Source: Phlebopus portentosus (taxonomy: Eukaryota; Basidiomycota; Agaricomycetes; Boletales; Boletinellaceae). Taken from it: DNA of 64,000 bases. Of this stretch, positions 1 through 11,706 are shown one piece after another. The stretch is from positions 62,001-126,000 of the forward strand of contig JAYXKI010000019.1 of assembly GCA_037892935.1 (NCBI GenBank). The letters run 5' to 3'. Below the pieces are notes generated by a model, which saw nothing but the letters and a program-made list of their open reading frames with translations, was not told the origin of the DNA and made no database searches. Positions within the stretch are counted from its first letter, which is position 1, and each line of letters opens with the position of its first letter. Position numbers and translations under genes: made by a program.

Positions 1-3000
1 GCATACCTAATAAAGAGCGTTAGGACAACGACGGCACCAAGCTGGATGTAAATCATGAAAAAAAGGGAGTTCACTTCCGCAGAATTCGTCTGCGGCTGCA
101 GAGTTGGCCCCAGAGCGCTTGTTGCAACGTTCATAGCATCTATCCAGCCTTCGAGAGAGACGATCTCGAATAAAATGAGGAGGGATGAACGGAAGTTGTC
201 GAATGAAAACGTCGTTGACGGAGCAGGATTATCCCAGGACCGTGGTGCAAGGAAGGGGAAATCACCGTCATCTCCTATGACGGAGTTACTGAACTCATTG
301 ACACAATCGCCAACTCCCGAAGAATTCGAATCATTACATTCGTTGAGCAGACCATTGAAAATGTTCAATCCCCATACCGCAAATGGAATCATGTACAAAA
401 TGGCGAGCAAGGCTGCATCCAGAATACGTATTGCGCCGGATATGATTAGCGATTGGAATGTCGAACGCATCTTCTCAATAAGCGTTATCAAACGCAAAGC
501 TCGTAGAGCTTTCAGCGAGCGCGTGAATCGACTGAGCCCGCCAACGAAGATCAATCCAGTTGTGACATTCACTATGAGCCCGACGAGGATGATGAGATCC
601 AGCACGTTCCATATACTCCTAATATATGCGTTCGGGGTGAAAGCGAACCCGTCTGCCACGAGCTTAATCAGAAACTCGGTGAAAAGCAGGAGGCTAAAAG
701 TCGTCTCTGCGATGTCAAACCAGGAGCCTCTTATCTTTCCATGCTCGTTATAGAAATTCTGACGATTGACTGGAGTGGCGATAGCCTCAACGATTATACC
801 ACCAATAACAGTAAGCAGAAGGAGCAGCTGGAAAAGAGCGTGGGCCACAGGCGAATGTGGAAGACCAAATATGCGATCTCCATTAGCGGGTTGAATGAGA
901 CGTTGACAGAATTGACGGAGCTTGTTCTTCTGTGAGAAAATCCAGAAGGTCTTATCATAGGAAGGATGTGCTCGAATGAAGTCAGCCTTCTGGGCACGGC
1001 GTTCGTAAAGAACATCGTTTATGTCTTGGGCATCCTGAGCATCGGCGTTGATTGAAGCCAGTATCTCACTGTTGTTCCCCTCAGTGAGCTGCTTCAGATT
1101 TTCTCAGTGACGACTTACAGATGGCGTTCAAGTTCTTCATGGTTAGGGTCTTGTGGTCCGACCGAATCCCTTCGCGGGGCTCGAAGATTCGCGAGAGGAA
1201 CGTCGTTGGATCTGCTGTCACCGGCGAAGAGACGTTGAAGCGCACTGATGGACCTGCTTGCATAATGTCCTTTCAGTAAGCTTTTTCCCCTTTTCAGCTG
1301 AAATAATCTCTATCGTCAGCCTCGCTCTTGGATAGTGAAGGTCTATACTCACACTTCTCGTCGAGAAATCAGGGTTAAAAGAGCTATCCTGAATGACTGC
1401 CTTCTGCATGGGAAGGATAAGATTAGAAGGCAGGTTTTCCACAGCGATCGACCTCGGGTTCGCCTTGAACCAGCGATACGGGTTCAGTCGACGAAGCCAT
1501 GCAGGCGTAGCTTGCACGGGTTGTTGTGTAGCATAATAGTCCGTGGCTTGCTTGCCTCTCTTTAGCTCTTCAGCAACATCGAAATTCTCATTAATCACAG
1601 CAATAAAAAGCTGCAAGAGGATGACTGAAGAAAACATGTCAGAAAGTTTCACCTGAGGACGAGGGTAATGTAAAACACACAATTTGCAAAAAGAAACCAC
1701 AGTGAGATAAAGATCGCAATGAGCACCGTCTGGCCCAAAGGCTTTTCCGCGACAGCAGAATCGAAAAGAATGTCTGTCCAGTTCTCTGACGAGAAAACCT
1801 AACAATGGGATGCATGAGTACACTAAGTCTTACGGATCGATGTGGTACAACTTGCCTGATACATTGCGAGAAACGAGTTGTAAACTTCTTTAAAATTCAT
1901 GTTCACAGCTCCAGGTAAATCACCACGCAGCAATTGCACAGCAACGAGCGCCCCAATATAGTTGGCGAGGATAAGGAATAGAGTCATGTTGATAAGACCA
2001 TACAGATTTCCGAAGACGGTGAGCTTTAGTTTAATAACGTCAGAAAATTTTGATTGAGAAAGCAACATTGAAGATGGCGCGCACCAGTAAAGGTCGCATT
2101 CTCGGCACCTCCAGAATCACACGGTAAAACCGTAGGAGCTGAAAAGCCGTCAACCACCGGTATACAGTCGAGTCGCGTATCGCAGGAAGTTGAATGACGG
2201 TGCATGCCACGGCAAGCAGCAAGTCAACCCAATTGCTTGTATGGTCAAAGAACGTACGCCAGCGGGGAAGATATCCAAGGAATCGCCAAATTATGTCAAT
2301 GTCAAAAAGGAAGGTGAGCGCCAGCTCACTCCATTCAAGGAGCCGAAGATGCTCGGAAGATGAGTTAGTGGATCGCGTTGCTTGAAGGACCAAAGAGGTG
2401 AGAGCAAAGAGCACCCAGATCCACTTCGTACGGTCGTACCATTGCTTGATTGCACTAGCATGTGTACGACCATGTCCATCCAGGATACTGTAATCATCAT
2501 CGCCATCTAGAACAATCGGCCCTAGTCTTTCCGAATAGCAAAACGTAAGTGTCAATATCCACACAGTTACCGAGAGATGATTACTCACGGCGCAGCACCA
2601 AAAGCACTCTTCTGCGTATCTTTCCGAATAGCCGAGAACGTATTCGTGATGACGGCAACAAAAAGATTGATGAGCCAGAAGTTCAGCACGAGGACACACA
2701 CGATGAAGAAGAAGCAGGACACGAAAAACTCTGCGTCGATCATATCGTACATCACGGGTGTCCACTTTAAAGGTGGTCAAAACAATCACATGAGTTTGAA
2801 ATACAGATGATTCGGACTGACCCCGTTTGTAGACGCTACAATGATGACCTCGAGCGCAGAGAGATATATCGTATCAAAGCTCTGGACATTGTCGTTTGGA
2901 TTATCCGCTACCTGTTGGAAAGTTTGTCAAAAGTAAACGGATGGGACTAGAAGTATGGAATGTACCTTGCATATTTGCCCAAGGGGACAAATGTAACCCT

Positions 3001-5322
3001 TTGAAGTCGAACTGATCGAGCCATCCGCCATCTGGTATCCGGTCACATTCAGAGAGATAGGATCGATATATCCACCGCAGCGTTGTTCCAGTTGAATTTC
3101 GTCTCCAAAAGTTGTCTGAAGGAAGCAAGAACGCCTATAAGATCCTTTAAACGACTGGATCCCAATGATACTGTGCGTACGCATGAGTCATTTTACTAGA
3201 AGGTGAAAGAAGATACTTGCGAAAACAACATCATAGCAAATAGCACGAAGTAGGCCACATTTGTCAAAAGCGGCCTGGCACGTTTCAGAGACCTCATGAT
3301 AGTCTAGACGTTTGGATTTAGTGCTTAATTTTAAAACTTGAGTGATTGCTTCTACCGTTGTACCGTTCGTTACCGCTAACAAGCGACTCGTCCTCAAGAC
3401 GCTCAAAGCCCGAAATACGCCAATATGACTAGACGGACTGCGCTCTGCGCCAACTTCCGCGAGTATAAAGGTGATCCAAAAGGCAACGATCGCAATGAAG
3501 TCGATCCGGTTCCATGAATGACGGAGATAAGGCACGTTCCTATTGACGTGATCCTGTGCTGTATAGACCGTTAGTCGGAACGGTAAACCGAGATACTCCT
3601 TTCCGGGTTTGCGGCCAGCCTCCTCAGAAGCGTCGTTTGTTGCACTACGCATTGCCTGTGCAAAGAAAGTTGGTTTTGATGTATCACGGGGGTCATGTAT
3701 GTGGTGCGGTGCAGGCATGCTATGATCACTCTTTGGGAGCGTAGTGAATAAATCAAATGCGGATTGCGTATGATCCATGCCTTTCTCCTCGAAGAGAACC
3801 GTGGAGCGAAGCTGGCCAACACTAGCACCTCTAGAAGAAGCTCCAAGAGAAACCGAGCTTGGAACATGCATGGATCCTGAAGGTGCTCGATGATGCGCGA
3901 GCGCAAAGGGACGCACGATATTCTCGCGCAACTGACGGAAGATCGAGTCGAAACGTGGGATTCCGCTCCGCTGGGACCCGCTCCGAGTCAGGCTCGATGC
4001 GAACGAGCTTGATTGTGACATCGATAAACTCGGTTGTAAGTCGCGAGATACTGCTGGCGATGGAGAATAAGAGAATATTCCTTTATACAAGGTCGAAAGA
4101 GGCATTTCGGGGTCGAGCACAAAGCCCGTGGTAATAATTCGCGCGAACGCTTCTAACCTGCAGGAAAATCACTGTTATTCAGAATAACTCTATAAGACAG
4201 AACTGAACTCACGTGAATATCATGAATAGGAAAAACAAAGCGTAGTCCTCCCAGGCATGAAAGTAACCGCGGACGGGAGGTGGAAGAGGGTCGTTTGACC
4301 CATCGTCAGGAAGAGTAAGCGAGCGTGCAGCCTGAATGGTGAGCACGATGGCATTGAACACGATGAGAAGGAGGACAACAGGTTCGGTCCAACTGGGAAG
4401 AGCAGCCATGAAAGATATTAGCCCTGAACCACCGTTTTAAAGTGAAAAGCACGCGACAAAATACGTACGAATGAGCAAGAAACCGAAATAAAGCGAGTCG
4501 TATTTGACTCGTGGAATCAAAAAAGCCTAGCGTGCACCCGCGTATTGGCAACCTTGCCGCAAGGTCGGGCAATTCATCTTCCTCCTCGACTGGTTCGTAA
4601 TCTACCATGTCTTCGCGAGCACGTTCCCTCCCTCGCGTCCTTTTGCCTTCCATCTCATCGTCAGGTAAGCGAATGCCCCGCGCCCGTTCCTCTAATCCCA
4701 CACCTGCAAAATTGACAACACGCAGTGACACACGTCTTAAGTTTCGCTTGACCGAACGAAGTCGTTCTCCTGGGCTTGGCGCGACGCTATATCGCACGCT
4801 CTTCTGGCGATTGCTGCGGCTCATACTACCAGGAGTACGCTCTAGATCTGCACTAGATGATTCACTTGTGCGCGAACCAAGACCGGATGCTGTGAGGCGC
4901 CTCTCGTCGTCATCGAGGTCGATGTCGTTATAATCGGAAGCGGCCGACTTGCTGCGGTATGCGGCAATAAGAGAAGACTGCGACGCGTTAGAAGCCTCGC
5001 GAAAAAAGCCTCCTCGTGTGAGTGCGTCATTCTCATGCGGCGTATCTGTGTCTGGACCTTCGTGGTCTTCGCGGACTTGAGCATTGCTCGTGTCGAGACG
5101 CAATGGGTCGTCGAGCATATCGACATGCTGCCTCTCCATTCTTCCCCAGCTGAGCCTTCTCCTGGTGATGCTCCCTTCTCGAGGGCTGAGACTTATTGGG
5201 CTTGACGGTCCACTAGAAGTGATTCCTGTAGATGTGCCGCTGAGGTCGATGCCAGAAGTCAAAGTAAAGTCCCCCGAGTGCAGATGATCCGAGCCCGCAA
5301 GAGATGGTGAGCGATGCTCCAT
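1..5322 (-). CDS. CCH1: Cch1-type voltage-gated calcium channel, 5' part (partial)
   Basis: Alpha subunit of the fungal high-affinity plasma-membrane calcium channel, which in yeasts works with Mid1. The start at 5322 opens a cytosolic N-terminus of about 300 residues rich in Ser, Arg and acidic residues. Domain I follows (about 4410-2640), with an S4 voltage sensor of regularly spaced Arg near 3440-3370 and a pore loop near 2830-2760. Domain II is at about 2480-1600 and domain III below about 1020, with an S4 carrying several Arg near 560-490 and a pore loop reading SLEGW. Many short introns interrupt it. The gene leaves the window inside domain III, so domain IV and the C-terminus are not visible. 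The selectivity positions read Asn (STNGW), Glu (SSENW) and Glu (SLEGW) in domains I-III. One intron (1799-1855) appears to use a GC donor. Family assignment is firm; individual exon borders are approximate. Confidence 0.93.
1799..1855 (-). other. GC-AG intron in the calcium channel gene
   Basis: On the minus strand the exon ending Met-Tyr-Gln is followed by GCAAGT rather than GT. The next usable acceptor TAG is followed by codons for [11 protein letters not shown]. Joining across this 57-nt interval restores the domain II pore sequence in frame. GCAAGT is the usual form of the minor GC-AG class of donor. Reading through instead gives a stop after about ten codons. Confidence 0.75.
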
Positions 5323-6003
5323 TAGGTGTCATGCGTTCATGGGTGTCTGTTGTCGAAAGATGGTAAATAAGAGTAAAGCCCGCCTCCTCTCGTTGCCGTC
5401 GTTTCTTCCGTTGTCGGCGAGAACTATCACCGTGTCGCGCAGCCGATCTCACGGATCACGTGATGAGATCACCTGGGCCGCCGTTGCTGTCACGTTTTCG
5501 TTTTCGGTCGCGTCCACTGGGCATCAACAGAGCATCTGAAGTACACTTCTCGGGAAATCGTTACCTTGTAGATCAGCTTTGGTCATTCTCTTTTTTTTAT
5601 CGGTTTCAATCGACAGATGTACGTCCTCTCAAAGCGACTACCACAACAATTTCTCTCTTTGAATGTTCAATGTCTAATTGGATATCTGTCAAGTGTCTTC
5701 CCGTGCGGATTTACATAGTACCACAACACTATGCTAGTTGACGACACATTCACTGAAACTTCTGAGGTCGTGTGCAGTATCATTCCCGTCTATGGTCCTT
5801 ATTTGTCGTCGCATTTTTCCTTCTTGATACTTGGACTGAAAATACTATCTATAGATGCAACGATCACGTACCTTGACGAAGAGGAGGTATGCTATCCCAC
5901 CTTAGATGAGGCTATACTAAACCGCGCCATTCAGTAAATGGTTTCTATAAGAACCAGACCCTTTGTAACTCCAAGTGCAATCTGTTTGCCCTTTTCGCCA
6001 ACC
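5323..6003. other. Intergenic region between divergent CCH1 and the dsRBD-family pseudogene
   Basis: This should hold the promoter and 5' leader of the channel gene on the minus strand and what remains of the promoter of the pseudogene on the plus strand. Short open frames are present but none resembles a known protein. No repeat or structured RNA was seen. Confidence 0.5.
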
Positions 6004-7610
6004 ATGCGAAACCTACCTCACGAGCTTTACGCCTGGCAGCTCCAGTGCTTAAACTATGGCTACGCACTATTTGAACCAAACCCCAATGGTGCTTACGACT
6101 TTGTTCGTGTTGGAGACGTAGGCTATGTGTCCGAGGACGGGAAGTTCATGAAACTATTCAACGCGTTTAGCGATCCAAGTTCTCCAGAAAATTTGGCGGC
6201 ACGACTCCCGGACAATTTCCAGCCTATTGATACAATTTTTCATGAAACGGACCGTTTGGAACCCCTTCCACCTAGATGTAGGCGCTCGCAAAGTGTTAGG
6301 ACGCTCGGAAGGGTCCTTTCAATGACAGGATGAGTAAACATTTTTCTGTGCTTGCAATAAGCTGCTACTGAAGCAGAGGAAGACCTGTGCCTCAATGTGT
6401 CGCAGGAGGGTCTTTAACTTTATCATGCTCTAACGGTACAGGCGCGGCACTAATAACCAAATACTCGGCCACACGTCAGAAGGCATTAGCTTCTAGAGCC
6501 ATGGAAAACTACATGATCTCCCATGTTCTGTCATGATTTCAACTTGTACAAAACCTAGGTCGACCTGTTGAGATGCACGATCTCGTTTTTGTCAGAGAAT
6601 ACGTTCTGACAGGTGATTGGGCGAACATATCATGGAACAGCTCGAGTTGCGATTCCGACGTCAGCTTCAGCTTAGGTCTTCCTGGTGCTTCCAACGTTGG
6701 AGTTTCATTTTGGGGCCAACGGCAACAGCACGTAGATGTACCAAAGCAAGAAGGCCCATTTCGAGACACACCTATTGCCAACGAGGAAAGTCCTGTATTC
6801 GGCTAATGCATATTCATAAAGGGACTTCGTATAGCTGAGAGAGCGTGGTATGGTAAGCTGGCATGTCTTCTGAAACTGCCTTTGGGGTAAGGGAAAGAAG
6901 GAGAAAACGAGCTTGCACATTTCCTGGATTGAGAATAATTGGAGACAAAGACTTCAAAATAACTACAATCGGAGAAGTCGGCTCAAGTATTCGACCGGTA
7001 CGTCGGTAACTTGCACCTGATCCTATACCCCCTCAAGACATTGCATAGATTCAGAACGCATATGATGCACTTGGAATATATTTATTCGAGGTACTTGCAT
7101 TACTCTAGAAACCCGAAAGCTAGTGCACTTATATATCTATGGCTAGAAATCCAAATGCACGATTCGCACTGATTGACGACAATGACATATTCTCTTTGTC
7201 TTTGGTTAGTCGTAGTAACCAAAGATGAAAAAGATTGTTAACAATCCCAACGGCATAGTACGAAGCTGATTCGCTAGAGGGTATATCCAGAATCTTGTTG
7301 GAGCTGTACGAAAAAGGTCCAAGGATCGACGTAATCGAGTGTAAAGATGGAGCGAGTGGCAATGCATACTTATTCTGCTCGCGGTTTGCCATTCTGATGT
7401 TCTCTAGCTGCTAGAATGCTCTGGGACATAAAGGGACCCAGTTCAGTTGAAAGAAGTGATCTTGTACTTCTTGACGAGAGTATGAATATGTTGGACATTG
7501 AAGACGAGCAACCATTTCAGAGCCCACGGCAGGAAGTACTTTTGTGGGCTTGTCCAAGCGGAACATATAGTAATATATCACCCTTCCGTATATACAACGA
7601 AACAGGATAG
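6004..7610 (+). pseudogene. Decayed copy of the tandem-dsRBD family (N-terminal module only)
   Basis: This copy aligns almost exon by exon with the minus-strand gene at 19197-16888. Shared blocks include ALFEPNPNG, GDGKFMKLFNAFSD-like residues, TGDWANISWNS, AERAWY and a DALxIYLFE stretch. It is broken in several ways. The donor after the first exon has changed from GT to AT (6330-6331). A TGA (6534-6536) replaces a Trp codon of the other copy. One acceptor near 7135-7142 leaves an extra base. A donor near 7355-7362 reads GC. The dsRNA-binding domains present in the other copy were not found downstream; the last homologous exon (about 7408-7610) ends in a stop. The remaining exons still read as recognisable protein, so decay is recent. 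It was placed on the plus strand with a start at the ATG equivalent to that of the other copy. Confidence 0.8.
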
Positions 7611-8142
7611 GGACAGAGAAAGCATACAAGCTTGACGACCAGAACGTACAGGGCGATCGAGAAAACATAGGTAACATAACCAAATTTATGATAAGAAAAG
7701 GAAGAAAATCGTTACTGTACCACATGTATGAAACGCGTCCGCCGCTTGGAAACTTTATCAAGTCATGTTCGCACAATTCACACGGAGCCCAGATATCCAA
7801 AATTATATTATGTTGGTCCCTGCAGGCTGTGCTTAAGATAGTTGTGTGAGGGGAGAAGTATACAACTTCGATCGCCGGAGACCATGATAGGACGATGGAT
7901 GGGGGTGAAAATGTGGTTGTGAGTCCAGACTAAATTCTCGGATACTCCATCCCAACCGAATCGGTGACTCATTCTGTCCTTTTGAACGTTGAGAAATATG
8001 AACTCGGACACGAGGAATATGTCAACAAAAGGAGACTCACTGATTCTTTGGACCAATAGGACCTTGTCACATAAACGAGGAACTGAGACGCTGTACGAAA
8101 CTGTTTGAAGCTTGCCTCGTCATCTTCAGATCGCGCTCATAA
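7611..8142. other. Intergenic region, nothing recognised
   Basis: This is the place where dsRNA-binding domains would lie if the preceding pseudogene were complete. All three forward frames were read and no dsRBD-like pattern (KPxW, Gly-rich turn, KK-x-A-x3-AA) was seen. The minus-strand frames here have no recognisable content. Confidence 0.45.
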
Positions 8143-9383
8143 CTATGGATCTAGCTTCTCCCCTCGAGCAAGTACGCGGATTGGCTTGCTGAGCTGCATC
8201 ATACTCGCATTCATTGCGATGGTCGCTGCCGGTCGCTCGACTAATGCACCTCCACCACGTCCAGGGCCATATACTTTCCCCTTATCGCCAACAAAAGGGG
8301 TCGTGCCCCTATTTCTGCCATTGGCAGATTTTGGACGTGCTGAAGGGTTTGTTCCGGTCGAAATTGCGCGCCACTCTTCATCTGACGGCGTGCGTGCGTG
8401 CCGAGCGCCCGATGGCTGTGGCAAAGGAGTCGGTTTGCATTCCAGTATCGGTATGCCCGCTTGCTTCGCCCAATGGGCGACCAGAGTGCCCGAACATCGT
8501 TGCTCGTACTTCGAAGTCTGTGGAGGTGGCAGAGGAACCGGGGATGTGGCTACAGCTGCTGACGTATCAGGCAACTGCACCGTCTCAAGGCAGGCAGCGA
8601 CCATCACTGGCGGGGATGTTCCTTCTGCATCATCAGGCACAGCATGATCTACTTCCCACTGTGCACACGAAATCGTCCTACGGAGCCATTCTGGTGGGCC
8701 GGGAGATGCTGCTTCCTCATCAGCTTGCTCGTCTTTCTGAAAGGGAATTTTATCCCACAGAACGTACGCCTCATCGCGCTGGACTCTGATGCGCGGATTT
8801 GTGCCTACTTGAGCTTCCAAAATGCGAGATGCGGCGCGAGCTCGGTGCGCAAGGGGGGTCGACCCTTTCTTGAGTAGGTCCAATGTGTTCAGAGCTATGT
8901 GACTTATGAATGAGTGAATTAAGTAATAATCTGAGCTGAACGTGCGTACCCTCAAGAGGAACGATAATAATTTCTTCTCTGTTATTCCGACACCAAGCCT
9001 TTAGTTGCCCGAGTGCATGGACAAGGACGCTGGCATCGACAACGATGACATTCGCATCCTTCTTGCCTGCAGATCCGTCTTCACGTTCACTGCTGTACTC
9101 TCCATCAGGACTGCGGAATCTCCTTTGCTCATCAGCTTGCTGATGCCTTGCGTTACGCGGAGACGAGCGCTGCCCGCCACCACGAGATCCTCGTCGTTCC
9201 CGGGGCTTCTGCAATTCCATAGCCATGGTCTTCTTGGAAAGTTCTTCAACCTGATGGTTCAGGAATGCTGCGCCAAGGGTTCGCGCCATTGCAGCGTTCT
9301 TGTCTTGCTGAGTGGCACATCGCCTCTATCAATATATAGTCTACCGAATACAAAGAGCTCACACACACCTTCGCATCAGCCAT
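8143..9383 (-). CDS. PIN-domain-like protein
   Basis: A predicted PIN-fold nuclease-type protein of about 370 residues. The first exon is only five codons (MADAK, 9383-9369) and ends at a GTGTGT donor. The acceptor lies just upstream of codons QDKNAAMARTLGAAF. A second intron (about 8950-8894) splits the PIN core: VIVVDASVLVHAL before it, then VPLE joined to ALNTLDLLKKGS after it. The order of hydrophobic strand plus Asp, then a VPL-x-x-LNxLDxLKKG helix, is typical of the PIN_4 group that includes Smg6- and Swt1-like proteins. The C-terminal half is rich in Pro and Gly and probably disordered. Which RNA pathway it serves cannot be told from sequence. The nuclease Asp residues downstream of the first were not all identified, so activity is an inference. 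Confidence 0.75.
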
Positions 9384-9755
9384 ATTTAAGTCGTCGTTGC
9401 TCGCGTTCGTAATGATGGTAGGTAGCAGAGATGAACAGATGCGAGCCAAGTGGACTTGAAATTTAGATGGCTGTGTGAATACAATACATAGTAATGCCTC
9501 TCTCGACTTGGTCAAACATTCTCACACTGACTCAGAATCCACGCCACAAGTGAAAAAATACATAAAAAAATCCAATAATTCCGAGTCTTTCATGATAAAG
9601 TACCTATCCGATGATATACAAGGGGCATGCTTTCTGATAGAGAGCATTAATTCGTAAGAAAAGGAGTTCAAACATACAGAGAGGCTCATAAGGCCAGAAG
9701 TGAAAAGGAGACTGGAAGCATATCACGGAATAAAAGGGTATCGTAGGTGGCTCGA

Positions 9756-11514
9756 TTAGATGGAGAAGAATGGCTGCTCGCCCTGCTGTTGTTGCTGTTG
9801 CTGAGCGGCAAATGGATTTTGACCGGTCTTCTGAACCAACAAACGGCCCGCTTGGGAGTGTCCATATCTGCAATGAAAATATTAATCTGAGTATTGCGGT
9901 ACAATAATACCTTGTTGGCTAATGCAGCATACCTGAGCGGTCCAATGTTACCGAACGTATCCAATCCATCCTCTCGGTTGGCCAAAAGGTTTGCAAGGTT
10001 TGCATGCTCACCATCACTGCGTGTCGGGCGTGAACCGGAAGATGACACAGGAGATACTGAACTCGGCGACTGAGCGGGAGGCGAGGTCGAAGGTGCAGGA
10101 GAGTTTGCAAACGTAGATGGCAGTGAGAACGAATCCAGTCCAGAGCCGTTGCTGTTCGGTACAGGGGGAGGTGACTGCCCAAATGAAGGAGCAAAAGGAT
10201 TGTTCGACCCGAAACCCGTGGGTTGAGTGAGGAGAGGCTGTTGCGGGGCCTGGAACTGTTGCTGCTGCTGCTGTTGCTGCTGGAGCAGAAGCAACTGCTG
10301 CTGCCGATTCCAGTCCTCCTGCTGCGCCTGTTGTTGAGCTTGGAGAAGCGCAGCCTGTTGGGCTTCCTGCTGCTGACGCATCCATTCTTGCTGTTGCAGC
10401 ATATATTGGGCCTTCCAATTGAGATCAGTAATGATACAAGGCAAAGAATAAGTTAAGACTGACCTGCATCGCCTCTTGTTGAGCTTGCTGCTGGTATGGG
10501 TTAAACGAGGTGAACTGTGGGGCCATCGCAGTGTACTGTGGCTGAACCGGTTGAGCGAATTGTCCCGACGTATCAACAAGTGGGAAAGGATTAGTCGAAG
10601 ACGTTGATCTATGCGGAATATTAACGGCAATGGCGGCAAACATTATAAAAAAGTACGCACGGTTGAGCTTGTTCATCGAATAGGGATCTAGAGTTCGAAT
10701 CTACAAGAGATTGGGTGCGCTTCTTCTCCTCTTCTTCACTTAGCTTGATCGCTCGAGCCAAGTCGTCATCCTCCTTCTTTTTTGCCTGCTCTTCGGCAAG
10801 AGACCTCTTGCTCTCTTCAATCGCCTTGCGCAGCTCGTCATCTTCGCCATTCCTCTTTCGCGGCGGTGGTTGGGTTCGGCGGACCTCGTTCTCGTCAAAG
10901 TCACTCAGCCCATTCGTTCCGTTCGACATTCTGTCTCGCATACTCGCACGGTTTCTGCGCTCTTCGCGCAGCCTCGACTCATCCTGCAGGAGATTCGTGA
11001 TGTCCTTTGCCTTTTGTCGAACGTTCGCCCCCTGATCTTTTGCGTACTCATCGACATACTGGAACTCCTTGAGTGTCTTGATGATGTATAAATTATCCCG
11101 AAAATATATAATGACGTTCTCGGATCCGTTATGAAGAAGGTAATCGAGGACAGTCAGGGCCTGCGTAGTACGTGATGCATCAGGGGACGTGTACAGCATG
11201 AGTCGATAATGAGCTTCAGACCTTGAAAACATGTCGCCAATTCTTTCCTTTGTCGTTCAGCCTTTTGTCAAGCATCTCCATAATCTCGACAAAGTCATTT
11301 CTACAGATCATATTTGGTCTATGGTCATTCAAAGAACGAGAAGTGTAACGCACTGGTTGTAAGTCATCTGTGCGATCTCATTCATCTGCTGTCCCGTCGG
11401 ACCCCATGGGTCGTTCGATGTGGCATCCCGCACTTTTGTCTGCACATCCGAGTATCCCTTTGTATAGTTCTTTGCTGCGCGTAAGGTCGCCTTTCCGAAG
11501 TGTTGCAGCGACAT
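9756..11514 (-). CDS. ENT1: Epsin (ENTH-domain endocytic adaptor)
   Basis: Endocytic adaptor that binds PtdIns(4,5)P2 and clathrin-coat partners at the plasma membrane. The N-terminus is an ENTH domain (about residues 15-150), seen as KATNDPWGP-like and TYNQ blocks, then LTVLDYLLHNGSENVI and LKEFQYVDE. Two ubiquitin-interacting motifs follow (ELRKAIEESKRSL and DLARAIKLSEEEE). The rest is low complexity and Gln-rich (a CAG/CTG-rich stretch near 10250-10420) with NPF motifs, including NPFAP and a final NPFAA close to the end, which are EH-domain ligands. The last exon ends with a Gln run and PFFSI. At least five introns are needed. The stop at 9756 comes from the spliced last exon. Equivalent to yeast Ent1/Ent2; the data do not separate the two. 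Confidence 0.92.
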
Positions 11515-11706
11515 TTGGGTTAGGTGCTCAGTCTAAGTCTCGTCACTGGCACAGCGTAAGTACTGCGCGTAACTCTAAATTTGGAAGTTCGTTCTCACAC
11601 ATAATCGTCTTGTTCTCGACTCTCAAAGTTTATTTCATTTTCAACCGTCCGCTAGCATCACTGCTCCTTCCTGTCCTTGTAGTCCGGATCCTCGCATTTT
11701 TCTTGA

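Noticed and set aside
55..753. Long plus-strand frame of 232 codons at the left edge
   Set aside because: It is the complement of the calcium channel exons of domain III, which read as clear transmembrane and S4 sequence on the minus strand.
8105..8789. Two long plus-strand frames opposite the PIN-domain gene
   Set aside because: They overlap the last exon of the PIN-domain gene and show no recognisable family or splice structure.
10680..10705. Possible tRNA B-box (GTTCGAATC)
   Set aside because: The flanking bases cannot form a T-arm stem and the site is coding in the epsin gene.
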